A program made the translations under genes and the position numbers. A stretch of DNA of 64,000 bases, taken from Propionivibrio limicola. Its GTDB lineage: Bacteria; Pseudomonadota; Gammaproteobacteria; Burkholderiales; Rhodocyclaceae. The DNA is taken from NCBI RefSeq assembly GCF_009469695.1, contig NZ_SSSR01000001.1:186001-250000 (forward strand), read 5' to 3'. Below, piece after piece: positions 9,591-19,992 of the stretch. A model generated the notes under the pieces. It ran no database searches. It saw only the letters and a list, made by a program, of their open reading frames with translations, and was not told where the DNA came from. The number at the start of each line of letters is the position of its first letter. Positions within the stretch are counted from its first letter, which is position 1.

Positions 9591-11483
9591 TCAGCCGCCA
9601 TCACTTACCGCAGCTGGCGCACTGGGCGCAGCGCTCGGTGGAGTATCGGCCGGAGCCGACATTTTCGGACGAATGTCCTTGGGCGGCCGCGGCGGATTCC
9701 CCGCCATGATGTCATCGATCTGTTCTGCATCGATCGTTTCCCATTCAAGCAACGCTTTGGTCATTGCCTCCACCTTGTCGCGATTCTCATCCAGGAGGCG
9801 GCGGGCCAAAGCATATTGCTCGTCGATGATGCGCCGGATTTCGCCATCAACTTTCTGCATCGTCGCTTCCGAAACATTCTTGTGGGTCGTCACCGAACGA
9901 CCCAGAAACACCTCGCCCTCATTCTCGCCGTAGACCATCGGCCCGAGCGCATCTGACATTCCGTAGCGGGTCACCATGTCACGCGCCATCTGCGTCGCAC
10001 GCTCGAAGTCGTTCGAAGCCCCGGTGGTCATCTGGTTCATGAACAGTTCCTCGGCAATTCGGCCGCCGAACAGCACTGCAATACGGCTCAGCAAATAAGT
10101 GCGGTCATAGGCATAACGATCCTCTTCGGGCAACTGCATGGTCAGTCCCAATGCACGCCCACGCGGAATGATCGTCACCTTATGCACGGGGTCGGATTTC
10201 GGTACCAGCTTGGCGACTACGGCATGCCCGGACTCGTGGTAGGCCGTATTGCGCTTTTCTTCCTCGTTCATGACCATGCTGCGGCGCTCTGCCCCCATCA
10301 TGATCTTGTCTTTGGCCTTTTCGAAATCCTCCATATCGACCAGACGCTTGTTGCCACGCGCCGCAAACAGCGCCGCCTCATTCACGAGGTTGGCAAGATC
10401 GGCTCCCGAAAAGCCCGGCGTACCTCGCGCAATGATGTCGGCCTTGACGTCCGGCGCCAACGGCACCTTGCGCATGTGCACCATGAGAATCTGCTCACGC
10501 CCCCGGATATCGGGCAGCGGCACAACGACCTGACGGTCAAAACGCCCCGGTCGCATCAACGCGGGATCAAGTACGTCCGGACGGTTGGTCGCGGCGACAA
10601 CAATCACCCCGGAACTGGCTTCGAAGCCGTCCATTTCGACCAGCATCTGGTTCAGGGTCTGTTCCCGCTCATCGTTACCGCCCCCCAGTCCGGCGCCGCG
10701 CTGCCGCCCCACGGCATCCAGTTCATCGATAAAAATGATGCACGGTGAGTGTTTCTTGGCGTTCTCGAACATGTCGCGCACCCGCGCCGCCCCTACGCCA
10801 ACAAACATTTCAACGAAATCCGAACCCGAAATCGAGAAGAAAGGCACCTTCGCCTCCCCGGCAATCGCTTTCGCCAATAGCGTCTTGCCAGTCCCCGGAT
10901 TGCCAACCAGCAGCACCCCCTTCGGAATCCGGCCGCCGAGTTTCTGGAATTTCGACGGGTCACGCAGAAAGTCGACAAGCTCTGATACTTCCTCCTTGGC
11001 TTCGTCACAGCCCGCTACATCAGCAAACGTAATCGTATTGGTGGATTCGTCAAGCAGTCGCGCCTTGCTTTTTCCGAACGAGAAAGCGCCGCCTTTGCCC
11101 CCGCCTTGCATTTGGCGCATGAAAAACACCCAGACGCCGATCAGGAGAAGCATCGGGAACCAGCTGACGAAAATGCTCATCAAAAACGATTGCTCTTCCT
11201 CAGGCTTCGCTTCGACCTTCACACCATGCTTCAAAAGATCAGAGACCATCCACAGATCCGCCGGCGCATAGCTTGTCAGCTTGCGGCCATCACTCGTCGT
11301 TGCTTTGAGAACACGCCCTTCAATCACGACCTTGGAAATGGCTCCCCGCCCCACCTCTTCCATGAATTGGGAATACTCCATGGTCGATTGGCTGACCTGA
11401 CGCGAACTGAATTGGTTAAACACCGTCATCAGAACTACACCAATCACCAGCCAAATGGCCAGATTCTTGAACATGTTATTCAC
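9591..11483 (-). CDS. ftsH: ATP-dependent zinc metalloprotease FtsH
   Basis: FtsH is a hexameric inner-membrane AAA protease that degrades damaged membrane proteins and short-lived regulators such as LpxC. The protein has two N-terminal membrane spans (about 6-24 and 103-121) around a periplasmic loop. An AAA module follows with Walker A GNPGTGKT (near 195), Walker B IIFIDELD and the second region of homology. The zinc protease motif HESGH is near residue 417. The start is a GTG eight bases before the internal ATG of MFKNLAIW, with GAGGAAA upstream. Length (630 residues) is normal. The rlmE-ftsH-folP order is conserved. Confidence 0.97.
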   Translation of the reverse strand: MNNMFKNLAIWLVIGVVLMTVFNQFSSRQVSQSTMEYSQFMEEVGRGAISKVVIEGRVLKATTSDGRKLTSYAPADLWMVSDLLKHGVKVEAKPEEEQSFLMSIFVSWFPMLLLIGVWVFFMRQMQGGGKGGAFSFGKSKARLLDESTNTITFADVAGCDEAKEEVSELVDFLRDPSKFQKLGGRIPKGVLLVGNPGTGKTLLAKAIAGEAKVPFFSISGSDFVEMFVGVGAARVRDMFENAKKHSPCIIFIDELDAVGRQRGAGLGGGNDEREQTLNQMLVEMDGFEASSGVIVVAATNRPDVLDPALMRPGRFDRQVVVPLPDIRGREQILMVHMRKVPLAPDVKADIIARGTPGFSGADLANLVNEAALFAARGNKRLVDMEDFEKAKDKIMMGAERRSMVMNEEEKRNTAYHESGHAVVAKLVPKSDPVHKVTIIPRGRALGLTMQLPEEDRYAYDRTYLLSRIAVLFGGRIAEELFMNQMTTGASNDFERATQMARDMVTRYGMSDALGPMVYGENEGEVFLGRSVTTHKNVSEATMQKVDGEIRRIIDEQYALARRLLDENRDKVEAMTKALLEWETIDAEQIDDIMAGNPPRPPKDIRPKMSAPADTPPSAAPSAPAAVSDGG

Positions 11484-11667
11484 TGCGCAATTTCCTCATA
11501 ACCCCTCGCAACGTGCCGGAGGGCTTGCTGTTGCAGAAAAGATCTCATTCTAAACCTACTCCGCTGCTTCAGGCACTTATCCAACACCTTCCCTGCAGCC
11601 CAACAAGCAAATAGCAGCGCCAAATGACTGCCATCCGTGACCGATGCACCGCTTACTCAAGTCCCGC

Positions 11668-12285
11668 CTATTTCAGTCCTTTTCCGAGCAAATAAACTTC
11701 CGAACTACGATCTCTCGACGCATCAGGCTTGCGCGTCACGACGGTCCGAAACACCCGGCGCATTTCGCCGACAAATTCCTCATAGCCATATCCCTGAAAC
11801 AATTTGACCAGGAAAGCGCCATCCGGTTTCAGCCAGTTTCTCGAGAAATCAAGCCCCAATTCGGCCAAATGCATCACGCGAGCCTGGTCTGACACGGGTA
11901 CGCCAGAGATGTTGGGCGCCATATCGGACAGCACCAAGCCGACTTTTTCTCCGCCAAGTGTCGCCTCCAGCTGTTGCAGCACCGCGTCTTCCCGAAAATC
12001 GCCCTGAATGAAGACCACGCCGGCCAAGCCATCCATTTCAAGCAGATCGAGTGCAACGACACGCCCCTTCCCCTTCATCCGTTGCGCAGCCACCTGCGAC
12101 CAGCCTCCCGGCGCAGCCCCCAGATCAACCACGACATCCCCCGCCCGAATCAGATGATCCCGGTCGTCAATTTCCATCAGCTTGAAGGAAGCGCGGGAGC
12201 GATAACCCTCCGCCTTGGCACGTTGAACATAGGAATCGGTGACGTGCTCGTGCATCCACGCCTTGCTCGTCCGAGTTCGCTTCAT
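11668..12285 (-). CDS. rlmE: 23S rRNA 2'-O-ribose U2552 methyltransferase RlmE
   Basis: RlmE (FtsJ/RrmJ) methylates U2552 in the A loop of 23S rRNA, late in 50S assembly. The SAM-binding segment [12 protein letters not shown] and the catalytic-region motifs SDMAPNISG and LVKLFQG are visible, along with the early [14 protein letters not shown] chose the ATG at 12285 because AGGAGG lies seven bases before it. The frame extends upstream to 12321 without homology. It is read divergently from yhbY, another ribosome-assembly gene, and in the same direction as ftsH, about 180 bases away. That gap shows nothing recognisable. Confidence 0.96.
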   Translation of the reverse strand: MKRTRTSKAWMHEHVTDSYVQRAKAEGYRSRASFKLMEIDDRDHLIRAGDVVVDLGAAPGGWSQVAAQRMKGKGRVVALDLLEMDGLAGVVFIQGDFREDAVLQQLEATLGGEKVGLVLSDMAPNISGVPVSDQARVMHLAELGLDFSRNWLKPDGAFLVKLFQGYGYEEFVGEMRRVFRTVVTRKPDASRDRSSEVYLLGKGLK

Positions 12286-12383
12286 TTTTGATCCTCCTGC
12301 AAACAGCGCCCATCGAAACATGGGCTAATCTCTGCCTAAATACGGCCCAACCCGGTAAAATGCACGTTTTTAAAGGTCTCCGA

Positions 12384-12770
12384 ATGCTCGAAATCGATCC
12401 CCATCAACGTCGCGCCCTGCGCGCCAGCGCTCACGCCCTCAATCCGGTCGTCATCATCAGCCAGAACGGGTTATCCGACTCCGTTCTAAAAGAAATAGAC
12501 ACCTGCCTGAGCCGGCATGAGCTAATCAAGATTCGCGTTTTCAGCGATGAACGCGAAATTCGCGACCAATATCTTCAAAGCATTTGTGAAAAACTCGAAG
12601 CGGCGCCGGTACAGCATATCGGAAAGCTGCTGGTCGTATGGCGGCCATCCCCAGACGACGCGTCAACGCACGCAGGACTCAAGTCCTCAATGGCGTCTCG
12701 CCATGGAAAAGCCATCTCGCGTCGCAACGAACCCCGTCGCACAAAACGCAGTTTTCAGAGCGGCGGCTAA
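12384..12770 (+). CDS. yhbY: YhbY-type (CRM domain) ribosome assembly RNA-binding protein
   Basis: This is a single-domain CRM/YhbY RNA-binding protein associated with pre-50S particles. The first 95 residues match the family: R-x-x-LRASAHALNPVVIISQNGLSD, then LIKIRVFSDEREIR and the closing GKLLVVWR. A basic tail of about 30 residues (rich in R, K and S) follows and is likely disordered. I chose the ATG at 12384, preceded by AAAGG. The frame extends to 12288 but without similarity. It is divergent from rlmE, a common arrangement of two 50S-assembly genes. Confidence 0.93.
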   Translation: MLEIDPHQRRALRASAHALNPVVIISQNGLSDSVLKEIDTCLSRHELIKIRVFSDEREIRDQYLQSICEKLEAAPVQHIGKLLVVWRPSPDDASTHAGLKSSMASRHGKAISRRNEPRRTKRSFQSGG

Positions 12771-12821
12771 CGTTAAGTTGATAGCAGCCGTAGCCCCCTG
12801 ATCTCCGAACTTCACCTGGCG

Positions 12822-12846
12822 AAGGCAGCCTTAATCCAGCTGCCTT
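12822..12846. terminator. hairpin between convergent yhbY and greA
   Basis: A perfect eight-base stem (AAGGCAGC and GCTGCCTT, nine-base loop) sits between the ends of the convergent genes yhbY and greA. Neither strand has a good T run after it, so it may be a weak bidirectional terminator. Confidence 0.5.
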
Positions 12847-12889
12847 CTCTGAAAAGACTCCGAGAGCCATCCGGAGCCCCGCGCGAGAC

Positions 12890-13366
12890 TCACTCGTAGC
12901 GGACGTCCAGCACCTCGTATTCACGCAATCCGCCAGGCGCCTGGACCTGGGCGATATCGCCTGCATATTTCCCGATCAACGCACGCGCAATCGGCGAATT
13001 AACCGAGATCTTGCCGGCTTTGATATCAGCCTCGTCCTCACCGACTATCTGATAGGTCACCTGATCGCCGGAATCCTGATCCTCAAGATCAACCGTCGAA
13101 CCGAACACGCAACGACCATCCGCATCCAATAGCGCTGGATCGATGATCTGCGAATTCGCCAGCTTTCCTTCTACTTCCTGAATTCTGCCTTCGACAAACG
13201 CCTGCCGCTCCTTCGCTGCATCGTATTCAGCATTCTCGGAAAGATCGCCATAGGAACGGGCTTCCGCAATCGCGGCAATCACATTAGGGCGCTCAACAGA
13301 CTTCAGGTGCTGCAATTCGGCACGGAGCTTCTCAGCCCCCTTGATTGTGAGAGGAACCTTACTCAT
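12890..13366 (-). CDS. greA: transcription elongation factor GreA
   Basis: GreA rescues backtracked RNA polymerase by stimulating cleavage of the transcript 3' end. The N-terminal coiled coil carries the family pattern ([19 protein letters not shown]) with its tip acidic residues, and the C-terminal FKBP-like domain ends in [10 protein letters not shown]. The protein is 158 residues, the family norm. The ATG at 13366 begins [14 protein letters not shown]. No strong ribosome site is seen. The start lies only about 16 bases beyond the U-tract of the terminator that follows carB, so that hairpin would be part of any carB-greA transcript. Confidence 0.96.
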   Translation of the reverse strand: MSKVPLTIKGAEKLRAELQHLKSVERPNVIAAIAEARSYGDLSENAEYDAAKERQAFVEGRIQEVEGKLANSQIIDPALLDADGRCVFGSTVDLEDQDSGDQVTYQIVGEDEADIKAGKISVNSPIARALIGKYAGDIAQVQAPGGLREYEVLDVRYE

Positions 13367-13381
13367 AGTCAGTCGTACCAC

Positions 13382-13424
13382 CAAAACAAAACCGCCGGCT
13401 GGCCCAAGGCCCAGTTCCCGGCGG
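13382..13424 (-). terminator. intrinsic terminator between carB and greA
   Basis: On the minus strand CCGCCGG pairs with CCGGCGG and encloses a second GGCC-rich stem. It is followed by TTTTGTTTTGG. It begins about 18 bases after the carB stop and ends about 16 bases before the greA start, so readthrough would control greA. Confidence 0.85.
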
Positions 13425-13441
13425 CTCAAGGATTGAAAAAA

Positions 13442-16400
13442 TTAAAGCTGGGTGTGGAGTTCCTGGATCGGATAAACCATCAACTCACCGCGGTTCTTGA
13501 TGCCGACGGCGGCTGCTTCAGCTCCCCAGACCGTGGTAAACATCGTCACCCGTGCAGCCAACCCAGACGTCCGGATGGAGCGCGAATCGTTGATCGCCTT
13601 GCGCTTCTCCTCCACGGTGTTAATGATCAAGGAAATTTCATTGTTCTTGATCATATCCACAATATGCGGACGCCCTTCGGTCATCTTATTGACCGCGACC
13701 ACGGGGATACCTGCAGCGGCAATCGTCGACGCGGTACCGCGCGTCGCCAAGATGTGGAAACCAGACTCATGCAGATCCTGGGCGATTGCCACGACCTTGT
13801 CCTTGTCGGAATCCTTGACACTGATGAAGACCTTACCGGACGTCGGCAATTTGACGTTCGTCGCCATCTGGCTCTTGACAAACGCTTCCTCGAACGTCTT
13901 GCCGACCCCCATTACTTCGCCGGTAGATTTCATCTCCGGCCCGAGAATCGTATCCACGCCGGGGAATTTATTGAACGGGAAAACGGCTTCCTTGACCGAG
14001 AAATACGGCGGCACGACTTCGCGGGTCACACCCTGGCTGACGAGCGAACGCCCCGCCATGCAACGGGCCGCAATCTTGGCCAACGGCAAGCCGGTCGCCT
14101 TGGAAACAAAGGGAACCGTTCGCGAAGCACGCGGATTCACTTCCAGCACGTAAACCACATCGTTCTGGATAGCAAACTGCACATTCATCAGGCCACAGAC
14201 ATTAAGTCCTTTCGCCATCAGCTTGGTCTGGCGGCGCAGTTCATCCTGAACTTCCTGCGACAGCGAGTACGGCGGCAGCGAGCACGCCGAATCCCCGGAA
14301 TGGACGCCTGCTTGTTCGATGTGCTCCATGACACCGCCAATAATGACCTCGTTGCCGTCGGACAAGGCATCGACGTCCACTTCGCAGGCATCGTTAAGGA
14401 AGCGGTCCAGCAGCACCGGAGAGTCGTTCGAAACCTTGACGGCTTCACGCATGTAGCGTTCGAGGTCGCGCGACTCATGCACGATTTCCATGGCCCGGCC
14501 GCCCAGCACGTAAGATGGGCGAACAACGAGCGGATAACCGATTTCATCGGCCAGACGAAGCGCTTCCTCTTCGTTGCGGGCCGTCCGGTTGGGCGGCTGC
14601 TTGAGCCCGAGGTCCTGGAGCAGTTTCTGAAAGCGCTCGCGGTCTTCAGCCGCATCGATCATGTCAGGAGACGTACCGATGATCGGCACACCGTTGGCTT
14701 CAAGATCACGCGCGAGTTTCAGCGGCGTCTGTCCACCAAACTGGACGATCACGCCAACTGGCTTCTCGATGGCCACGATTTCCAGCACATCCTCAAGCGT
14801 CAGCGGCTCAAAATAAAGACGATCCGACGTATCGTAGTCGGTCGACACCGTCTCCGGGTTGCAGTTGACCATGATCGTTTCGTAACCGTCTTCGCGCATG
14901 GCCAGCGCAGCATGCACACAGCAGTAGTCGAATTCGATCCCCTGGCCAATGCGGTTCGGGCCACCGCCGAGTACCATGATCTTCTTTTTGTCGCTCGGAT
15001 TGGCCTCGCACTCTTCCTCGTAAGTCGAGTACATGTAGGCGGTCCCCGTCGCAAACTCGGCGGCACAGGTATCGACCCGCTTGTACACCGGCCGGATACC
15101 GAGAAGGTGCCGACGGGCACGCACGTCCGCTTCACTCACTTTCAGTAGCTTGGCGAGCCGGCGATCCGAGAAACCTTTGCGCTTCAGCTGGAACAAGGTA
15201 GGCGCATCGATGTTGTTCAACGACATGTCGTCCAGCATCATTTCGATGCGCACGATGTCCTCGATCTGCGCCAGGAACCACGGATCAATGTGGGTCAGTT
15301 TGTGGACTTCATCAAGCGTGAAACCGTTTTCGAAGGCATCGCCCACGTACCAGATGCGCTCGGGACCGGGCTCGCCGAGTTCCTTTTCCAGTTCTTCGCG
15401 GTCGGTCGTGCGCTGATTCATGCCATCAACGCCAACTTCCAGACCACGCAGGGCCTTCTGGAACGATTCCTGGAAAGTGCGGCCAATCGCCATCACCTCA
15501 CCAACCGACTTCATCTGCGTCGTCAGGCGCGAATCGGCGGTCGGGAATTTCTCGAACGCGAAGCGCGGCACCTTGGTAACGACATAGTCGATCGACGGCT
15601 CGAATGACGCCGGCGTCTTGCCACCGGTAATTTCGTTGGCCAGTTCGTCAAGGGTGTAACCGACAGCCAGTTTGGCCGCCACCTTGGCGATCGGGAAACC
15701 AGTCGCCTTCGAAGCCAGCGCCGACGAACGCGAAACGCGCGGATTCATCTCGATGACGATCATCCGACCGTCATCCGGATTGATCGAGAACTGGACGTTG
15801 GAGCCGCCAGTATCGACGCCGATCTCGCGCAGCACGGCAACCGACGCGTCGCGCATGATCTGGTATTCCTTGTCAGTCAGCGTCTGTGCCGGCGCGACCG
15901 TAATCGAGTCGCCGGTGTGCACGCCCATCGGATCAAGGTTCTCGATCGAGCAAACGATGATGCAGTTGTCCTTTTTATCACGAACAACTTCCATCTCGAA
16001 TTCTTTCCAGCCGATCAGCGATTCCTCGATCAGCAGTTCCTGCGTCGGGCTCGCTTCGAGTCCGCGCTTGCAGATATCGACAAACTCTTCCTGGTTGTAG
16101 GCAATGCCACCACCCGAACCACCCATCGTAAACGACGGGCGGATGATCACCGGGAAGCCGATCATCGCCTGCACCTGCTGCGCCTCTTCCATCGAGTGCG
16201 CAACGGCGGAGCGCGCCGAACCGAGACCGATCTTGGTCATCGCCTCCTTGAACTTCTGGCGATCCTCAGCCTTGTCGATTGCCTCCTCGGAGGCGCCGAT
16301 CATTTCGACGTTGTACTTCTCGAGCACACCGTTGTGCGCGAGATCGAGTGCGCAGTTGAGGGCCGTTTGCCCGCCCATCGTCGGCAACAGCGCGTCGGGA

Positions 16401-16645
16401 CGCTCCTTCGCGATGATCTTCTCGACGACTTTCCAGTTGATCGGCTCGATATAGGTCACATCGGCCATTTCCGGATCGGTCATGATCGTCGCCGGATTGG
16501 AGTTCACCAGAATGACCCGGTAACCCTCTTCACGCAGGGCCTTGCACGCTTGCGCGCCGGAATAGTCGAATTCGCAGGCCTGACCAATGATGATCGGGCC
16601 AGCGCCAATAATCAGAATGCTTTTAATGTCTGTACGCTTCGGCAT
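13442..16645 (-). CDS. carB: carbamoyl-phosphate synthase large subunit CarB
   Basis: CarB makes carbamoyl phosphate from ammonia delivered by CarA, bicarbonate and two ATP, feeding arginine and pyrimidine synthesis. The 1067-residue protein shows the expected internal duplication: two ATP-grasp halves, each opening with a GAGPIIIGQ- or GGGPNRIGQ-type loop. An oligomerisation segment lies between them, and the C-terminal MGS-like allosteric domain begins near residue 930. The ATG at 16645 starts [17 protein letters not shown]. It follows carA by three bases, so the two are cotranscribed. An intrinsic terminator follows. Confidence 0.98.
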   Translation of the reverse strand: MPKRTDIKSILIIGAGPIIIGQACEFDYSGAQACKALREEGYRVILVNSNPATIMTDPEMADVTYIEPINWKVVEKIIAKERPDALLPTMGGQTALNCALDLAHNGVLEKYNVEMIGASEEAIDKAEDRQKFKEAMTKIGLGSARSAVAHSMEEAQQVQAMIGFPVIIRPSFTMGGSGGGIAYNQEEFVDICKRGLEASPTQELLIEESLIGWKEFEMEVVRDKKDNCIIVCSIENLDPMGVHTGDSITVAPAQTLTDKEYQIMRDASVAVLREIGVDTGGSNVQFSINPDDGRMIVIEMNPRVSRSSALASKATGFPIAKVAAKLAVGYTLDELANEITGGKTPASFEPSIDYVVTKVPRFAFEKFPTADSRLTTQMKSVGEVMAIGRTFQESFQKALRGLEVGVDGMNQRTTDREELEKELGEPGPERIWYVGDAFENGFTLDEVHKLTHIDPWFLAQIEDIVRIEMMLDDMSLNNIDAPTLFQLKRKGFSDRRLAKLLKVSEADVRARRHLLGIRPVYKRVDTCAAEFATGTAYMYSTYEEECEANPSDKKKIMVLGGGPNRIGQGIEFDYCCVHAALAMREDGYETIMVNCNPETVSTDYDTSDRLYFEPLTLEDVLEIVAIEKPVGVIVQFGGQTPLKLARDLEANGVPIIGTSPDMIDAAEDRERFQKLLQDLGLKQPPNRTARNEEEALRLADEIGYPLVVRPSYVLGGRAMEIVHESRDLERYMREAVKVSNDSPVLLDRFLNDACEVDVDALSDGNEVIIGGVMEHIEQAGVHSGDSACSLPPYSLSQEVQDELRRQTKLMAKGLNVCGLMNVQFAIQNDVVYVLEVNPRASRTVPFVSKATGLPLAKIAARCMAGRSLVSQGVTREVVPPYFSVKEAVFPFNKFPGVDTILGPEMKSTGEVMGVGKTFEEAFVKSQMATNVKLPTSGKVFISVKDSDKDKVVAIAQDLHESGFHILATRGTASTIAAAGIPVVAVNKMTEGRPHIVDMIKNNEISLIINTVEEKRKAINDSRSIRTSGLAARVTMFTTVWGAEAAAVGIKNRGELMVYPIQELHTQL

Positions 16646-16648
16646 GAG

Positions 16649-17797
16649 TTACTTCCCCTCGGCCTTTTTGTCTTGCATCATCTTAATGAACCGGTCGAAC
16701 AGGTACGCCACGTCGTGCGGACCCGGACTCGCTTCGGGGTGCCCCTGGAAAGAAAACGCCGGCACATCGGTGCGGGCAATTCCCTGCAGGGAGCCATCGA
16801 ACAACGACACGTGTGTTGCACGTACGTTCGCCGGCAACGTGTTGGCATCGGCAGCGAAGCCATGGTTCTGACTGGTGATCATCACCTGTCCCGTTTCGAG
16901 ATCCTTGACCGGATGGTTCGCGCCATGATGGCCGAACTTCATCTTGGCGGTCTTGGCACCGGAGGCCAGTGCCAGCAACTGGTGGCCGAGGCAAATGCCG
17001 TAGATCGGCATGCCCACGGCGAGCAGTTCGCGAATCGCCGTGATTGCGTAATCACAAGGCTCAGGGTCGCCGGGGCCGTTGGACAGAAAAACGCCGTCCG
17101 GCTTGTACTTGAGCACTTCCGACGCCGGCGTCTGTGCAGGAACTACCGTCACTTTGCAACCACGCGAAGCCAGCATGCGCAGGATGTTGTATTTGACGCC
17201 AAAATCGTACGCGACCACGTGGTACTTGGCTTCAGTCGGAGACGCATAGCCTTTCAGCGTCCATTCGCCTTGCCCCCACTCGTAAGGCGCATCGACGCTC
17301 ACTTCCTTGGCCAGGTCCATGCCAGACAAGCCGGGGAAGGCACGTGCCTCGGCAAGCGCCTTGGCTTCGTCAACATCGCCAGCCATGATGCAGCCGGACT
17401 GGGCGCCCTTTTCACGCAGGATGCGCGTCAGCTTGCGCGTATCGATACCGGCAATCGCCACGACTCCATGCTTCTTGAGGTAGTCGGACAACGTATCCTG
17501 CAAACGCCAGTTTTCGGCGCGCAGCGGCAGATCCCGAATAACGAGGCCGGCAGCAAAGTTGGCGCGAGATTCAAAATCTTCTTCATTACAGCCAACATTG
17601 CCGATATGCGGATAGGTCAACGTAACAATCTGGCGGCAATATGACGGGTCGGTGAGAATTTCCTGATAGCCGGTAATCGCGGTATTGAACACCACCTCAC
17701 CACTGGTGGAGCCAAGAGCGCCAATGGCGTGACCGCGAAAGACGGTCCCATCGGCAAGTACGAGAACAGCGGGCGGAAGAGAGGGTAGCAATGACAC
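16649..17797 (-). CDS. carA: carbamoyl-phosphate synthase small subunit CarA
   Basis: CarA is the glutamine amidotransferase subunit that hydrolyses glutamine and channels ammonia to CarB. The N-terminal domain is characteristic ([13 protein letters not shown], then [12 protein letters not shown]). The class I amidotransferase domain carries the nucleophile loop [10 protein letters not shown] and the closing histidine/glutamate in [11 protein letters not shown]. The start is a GTG at 17797 with AGGAG six bases before it. A long hairpin lies in the leader, which may end the upstream transcript or attenuate carA. Confidence 0.97.
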   Translation of the reverse strand: MSLLPSLPPAVLVLADGTVFRGHAIGALGSTSGEVVFNTAITGYQEILTDPSYCRQIVTLTYPHIGNVGCNEEDFESRANFAAGLVIRDLPLRAENWRLQDTLSDYLKKHGVVAIAGIDTRKLTRILREKGAQSGCIMAGDVDEAKALAEARAFPGLSGMDLAKEVSVDAPYEWGQGEWTLKGYASPTEAKYHVVAYDFGVKYNILRMLASRGCKVTVVPAQTPASEVLKYKPDGVFLSNGPGDPEPCDYAITAIRELLAVGMPIYGICLGHQLLALASGAKTAKMKFGHHGANHPVKDLETGQVMITSQNHGFAADANTLPANVRATHVSLFDGSLQGIARTDVPAFSFQGHPEASPGPHDVAYLFDRFIKMMQDKKAEGK

Positions 17798-17826
17798 GAA
17801 GGACTCCTGTTCCGTAGCTTAGATAC

Positions 17827-17860
17827 GCAAAAGCGGGCAAGGCACGATGCCTTCCCGCTT
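17827..17860 (-). terminator. terminator or attenuator hairpin in the carA leader
   Basis: On the minus strand a long stem (AAGCGGGAAGGCA against TGCCTTGCCCGCTT, one bulged base, three-base loop) is followed by TTTTGCG. It lies about 35 bases before the carA start and about 110 bases after the stop of the upstream gene. It could terminate that gene or act within the carA leader. Confidence 0.6.
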
Positions 17861-17967
17861 AATTGTTTGATAACAGAAGAATTGTACCGGAGAGCACAGT
17901 TTTCGGCAATTTTCCCGCAGTGCTTTTTTAACCAGTGCTTTATTGCCGTACCACCGTACAGCGGCGC

Positions 17968-19098
17968 CTAGTTTCCTCCATCGGAGCCATCGGCCGGCGG
18001 TTGCTCAAGCGCCCCCAACGCCCAACCAAGATTCAGTTCGCGATCAAGAAGAGCAAGCAACGGCAACAAGCGACTGCCGAGCGCTTTGAGATGCGGAAGA
18101 ACATCGTCCTCTCGCCCCATTTCGATGAACGAGAGCGCTCGCTCGAGCGTCAACGCAGGCGTCGCCCGCTCCACCGCCCCCCGACCGCCGCCCACAACCT
18201 GGTTGCCACCACCCCGCTGCGCCGCGTTCATCCGCGCCACCGCCAGTTCGATCAGCGCGCCCGCCGAAGCGACATTGTCAGCCGGACTATTGGCGACCCC
18301 GGCACTGACCGACAACTGCAAGCGCTGACCGTGCACGGCAACGTTCGCTGCATTGATCGCCTCGCGCAGGCGATTGGCAAACGATTCGCAGGCCGCGACT
18401 GTCGTCCCGGGCGCCACCACAACCAACTGGCTCCCGGCAAAATGGCCGAGACTGTCCTCCTTGCGGACCTTGCCGAGCAGCATCGTGACGAAACGTTTTT
18501 GCAACTGCTCGACGATCTCCGCTCCATGCTCGTCACGCAAAGCACCAATATTGTCAAAACAGAGGACGATTACGCTCACTTCGCCACCGTGGCGCAGCGC
18601 GTGCGACATGGCCTGGGCGGCCTGCAACTCAATATATTTACGGGTAAAAAGCCCCGTTTCCGGATTCTGCACCTGCTGCTCGAGGCTATCTTTGAGCTCG
18701 CTTTGCACGTGCGAGAAGCGGAGTAGCGAATCGACACGAGACAGCAATTCGGAAGTCCCGGCAGCGCGATTGATGAAGTCGGAAGCACCAAGGGATTTGG
18801 CGCGCCCGATCGCCTCCTCGTTATCGCCGGCGATCATCAGCATCGGCATTTGCGCCAAGCGGGGCAAGCGCGACGAACGCAGCCGCGCCAGCAAACCGTT
18901 GCCATCAAGCACCGGCAACGAGAGCGAACAAATCACCAGCTTGATGGAATGGTCCAGAACCAGCACCTGCCACGCCGCCTCGCCATCCGACTCCTCCCGA
19001 TAATCATAGAGATCGCGTATTTGCCGTGCGAGCATGGCCCGCACCATCCGCGACGCATCAACAATCAGGATACGAGGCAATTGGTTCGTTTTTTCCAT
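17968..19098 (-). CDS. pseudo-receiver and degenerate GGDEF protein
   Basis: The N-terminal 125 residues have the fold pattern of a response-regulator receiver, but the phospho-acceptor aspartate is replaced by serine (SLSLPVLDG, Ser58). One residue of the acidic pocket is alanine, and the usual lysine is arginine. The C-terminal part (about 150-310) follows the GGDEF family (NPETGLFTRKYIELQ, then CFDNIGALRDEHG), but the active-site motif is AGSQL rather than GGDEF. The protein is therefore unlikely to be phosphorylated in the usual way or to make c-di-GMP, and may be a binding or scaffold protein. The ATG at 19098 has GAGGGA upstream. A start five codons earlier is possible. Confidence 0.8.
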   Translation of the reverse strand: MEKTNQLPRILIVDASRMVRAMLARQIRDLYDYREESDGEAAWQVLVLDHSIKLVICSLSLPVLDGNGLLARLRSSRLPRLAQMPMLMIAGDNEEAIGRAKSLGASDFINRAAGTSELLSRVDSLLRFSHVQSELKDSLEQQVQNPETGLFTRKYIELQAAQAMSHALRHGGEVSVIVLCFDNIGALRDEHGAEIVEQLQKRFVTMLLGKVRKEDSLGHFAGSQLVVVAPGTTVAACESFANRLREAINAANVAVHGQRLQLSVSAGVANSPADNVASAGALIELAVARMNAAQRGGGNQVVGGGRGAVERATPALTLERALSFIEMGREDDVLPHLKALGSRLLPLLALLDRELNLGWALGALEQPPADGSDGGN

Positions 19099-19339
19099 TG
19101 TTCCCTCAGCCATTCAATCCGCATCGCACATCAAAACACCCGCCAACTATCTGGCTCTTTCAAGAATAACAACCCTCTTCGCCGCTTTCCAGCGATCCGG
19201 ATGACTATATTGCCTCAAGAAAACAAAGCAACCCGACAAACCCCCAATCCCGGCACATTTCACGCCTGTGCCGATCAACAAAATGACAACTTTTCGTCAT
19301 AAAACAAAAACATGATTCGTAGTTGCAGTGTCGGAAAAG

Positions 19340-19368
19340 TTTACACATCGCAAATTTTCTTTTAGATT
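19340..19368 (+). promoter_or_regulatory. candidate sigma-70 promoter for the NlpC/P60 gene
   Basis: TTTACA (five of six to the -35 consensus), a 17-base spacer and TAGATT (four of six to the -10) lie just before the start at 19377. A transcript starting about seven bases after the -10 would have almost no leader, which fits the absence of a ribosome site. Confidence 0.5.
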
Positions 19369-19376
19369 GCGCCCCC

Positions 19377-19898
19377 ATGTCTGCAAAGAAATCCCTCACC
19401 ATTTTGCTCAGCGCTCTCGCCATGACGCTTGCCAGCCCGCTTTCCGGGCTCAGCGCGGCGCACGCTGCCGAGCAGCAAGGGTTCCCGGAGGAGCAGTCCT
19501 TTTTCGAGCGCTACACCAACAGCGCTCAGGACTTGGTGCTCAAAGGCCTGGAACTGGTGGGGATCGGCTACCGGTTTGGGGGCACTAACCCGGACACCGG
19601 CCTCGATTGTAGCGGCTTCGTTCAGATCGTTTTCAAAGACGCGATCGGCAAGCTCTTACCGAGAACAGCCAGGGAGCAAAGCGAGATCGGCGTCGCGATC
19701 GACGCTAAGGAGCTAAAGCCGGGCGATCTCGTGTTTTTCAACACCATGCGCCGCGCCTTCTCCCATGTCGGCATCTACCTCGGCAACAACCAGTTCCTGC
19801 ATGCTCCGCGCACCGGTTCCCAAGTCCGGGTTGACGACATGAGCAAGAGCTACTGGGTTCAACGCTACAACGGTGCCCGCCGGGTGCTTGAGCGCTAA
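19377..19898 (+). CDS. exported NlpC/P60 cysteine endopeptidase
   Basis: This is a small peptidoglycan hydrolase that likely cuts stem peptides in the periplasm. It has a signal peptide (about residues 1-31, ending AHAAEQ) and an NlpC/P60 domain. The catalytic cysteine is in LDCSGFVQ, and the two histidines are in FSHVGIYLG and FLHAPRTG. The length of 173 residues is typical of single-domain members. The ATG at 19377 is the best start, since the signal peptide begins there. No ribosome site precedes it, and a candidate promoter ends eight bases upstream. It is divergent from the pseudo-receiver gene and followed by murI, also a cell-wall gene. Confidence 0.92.
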   Translation: MSAKKSLTILLSALAMTLASPLSGLSAAHAAEQQGFPEEQSFFERYTNSAQDLVLKGLELVGIGYRFGGTNPDTGLDCSGFVQIVFKDAIGKLLPRTAREQSEIGVAIDAKELKPGDLVFFNTMRRAFSHVGIYLGNNQFLHAPRTGSQVRVDDMSKSYWVQRYNGARRVLER

Positions 19899-19992
19899 CG
19901 GCTCCGCGCATCCCACACCATTCCTATAAGCCGGCCGGCAGGCGTAGAATTCCGACTTTCCGAATTCAATCCAGCCAAGCAGCGTCTTCCCC

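Noticed and set aside
13307-17644. Very long open frames on the plus strand opposite carB and carA (613 and 575 residues)
   Set aside because: They are antisense to well-conserved carB and carA, show no family motifs and arise from the high GC content at third positions.
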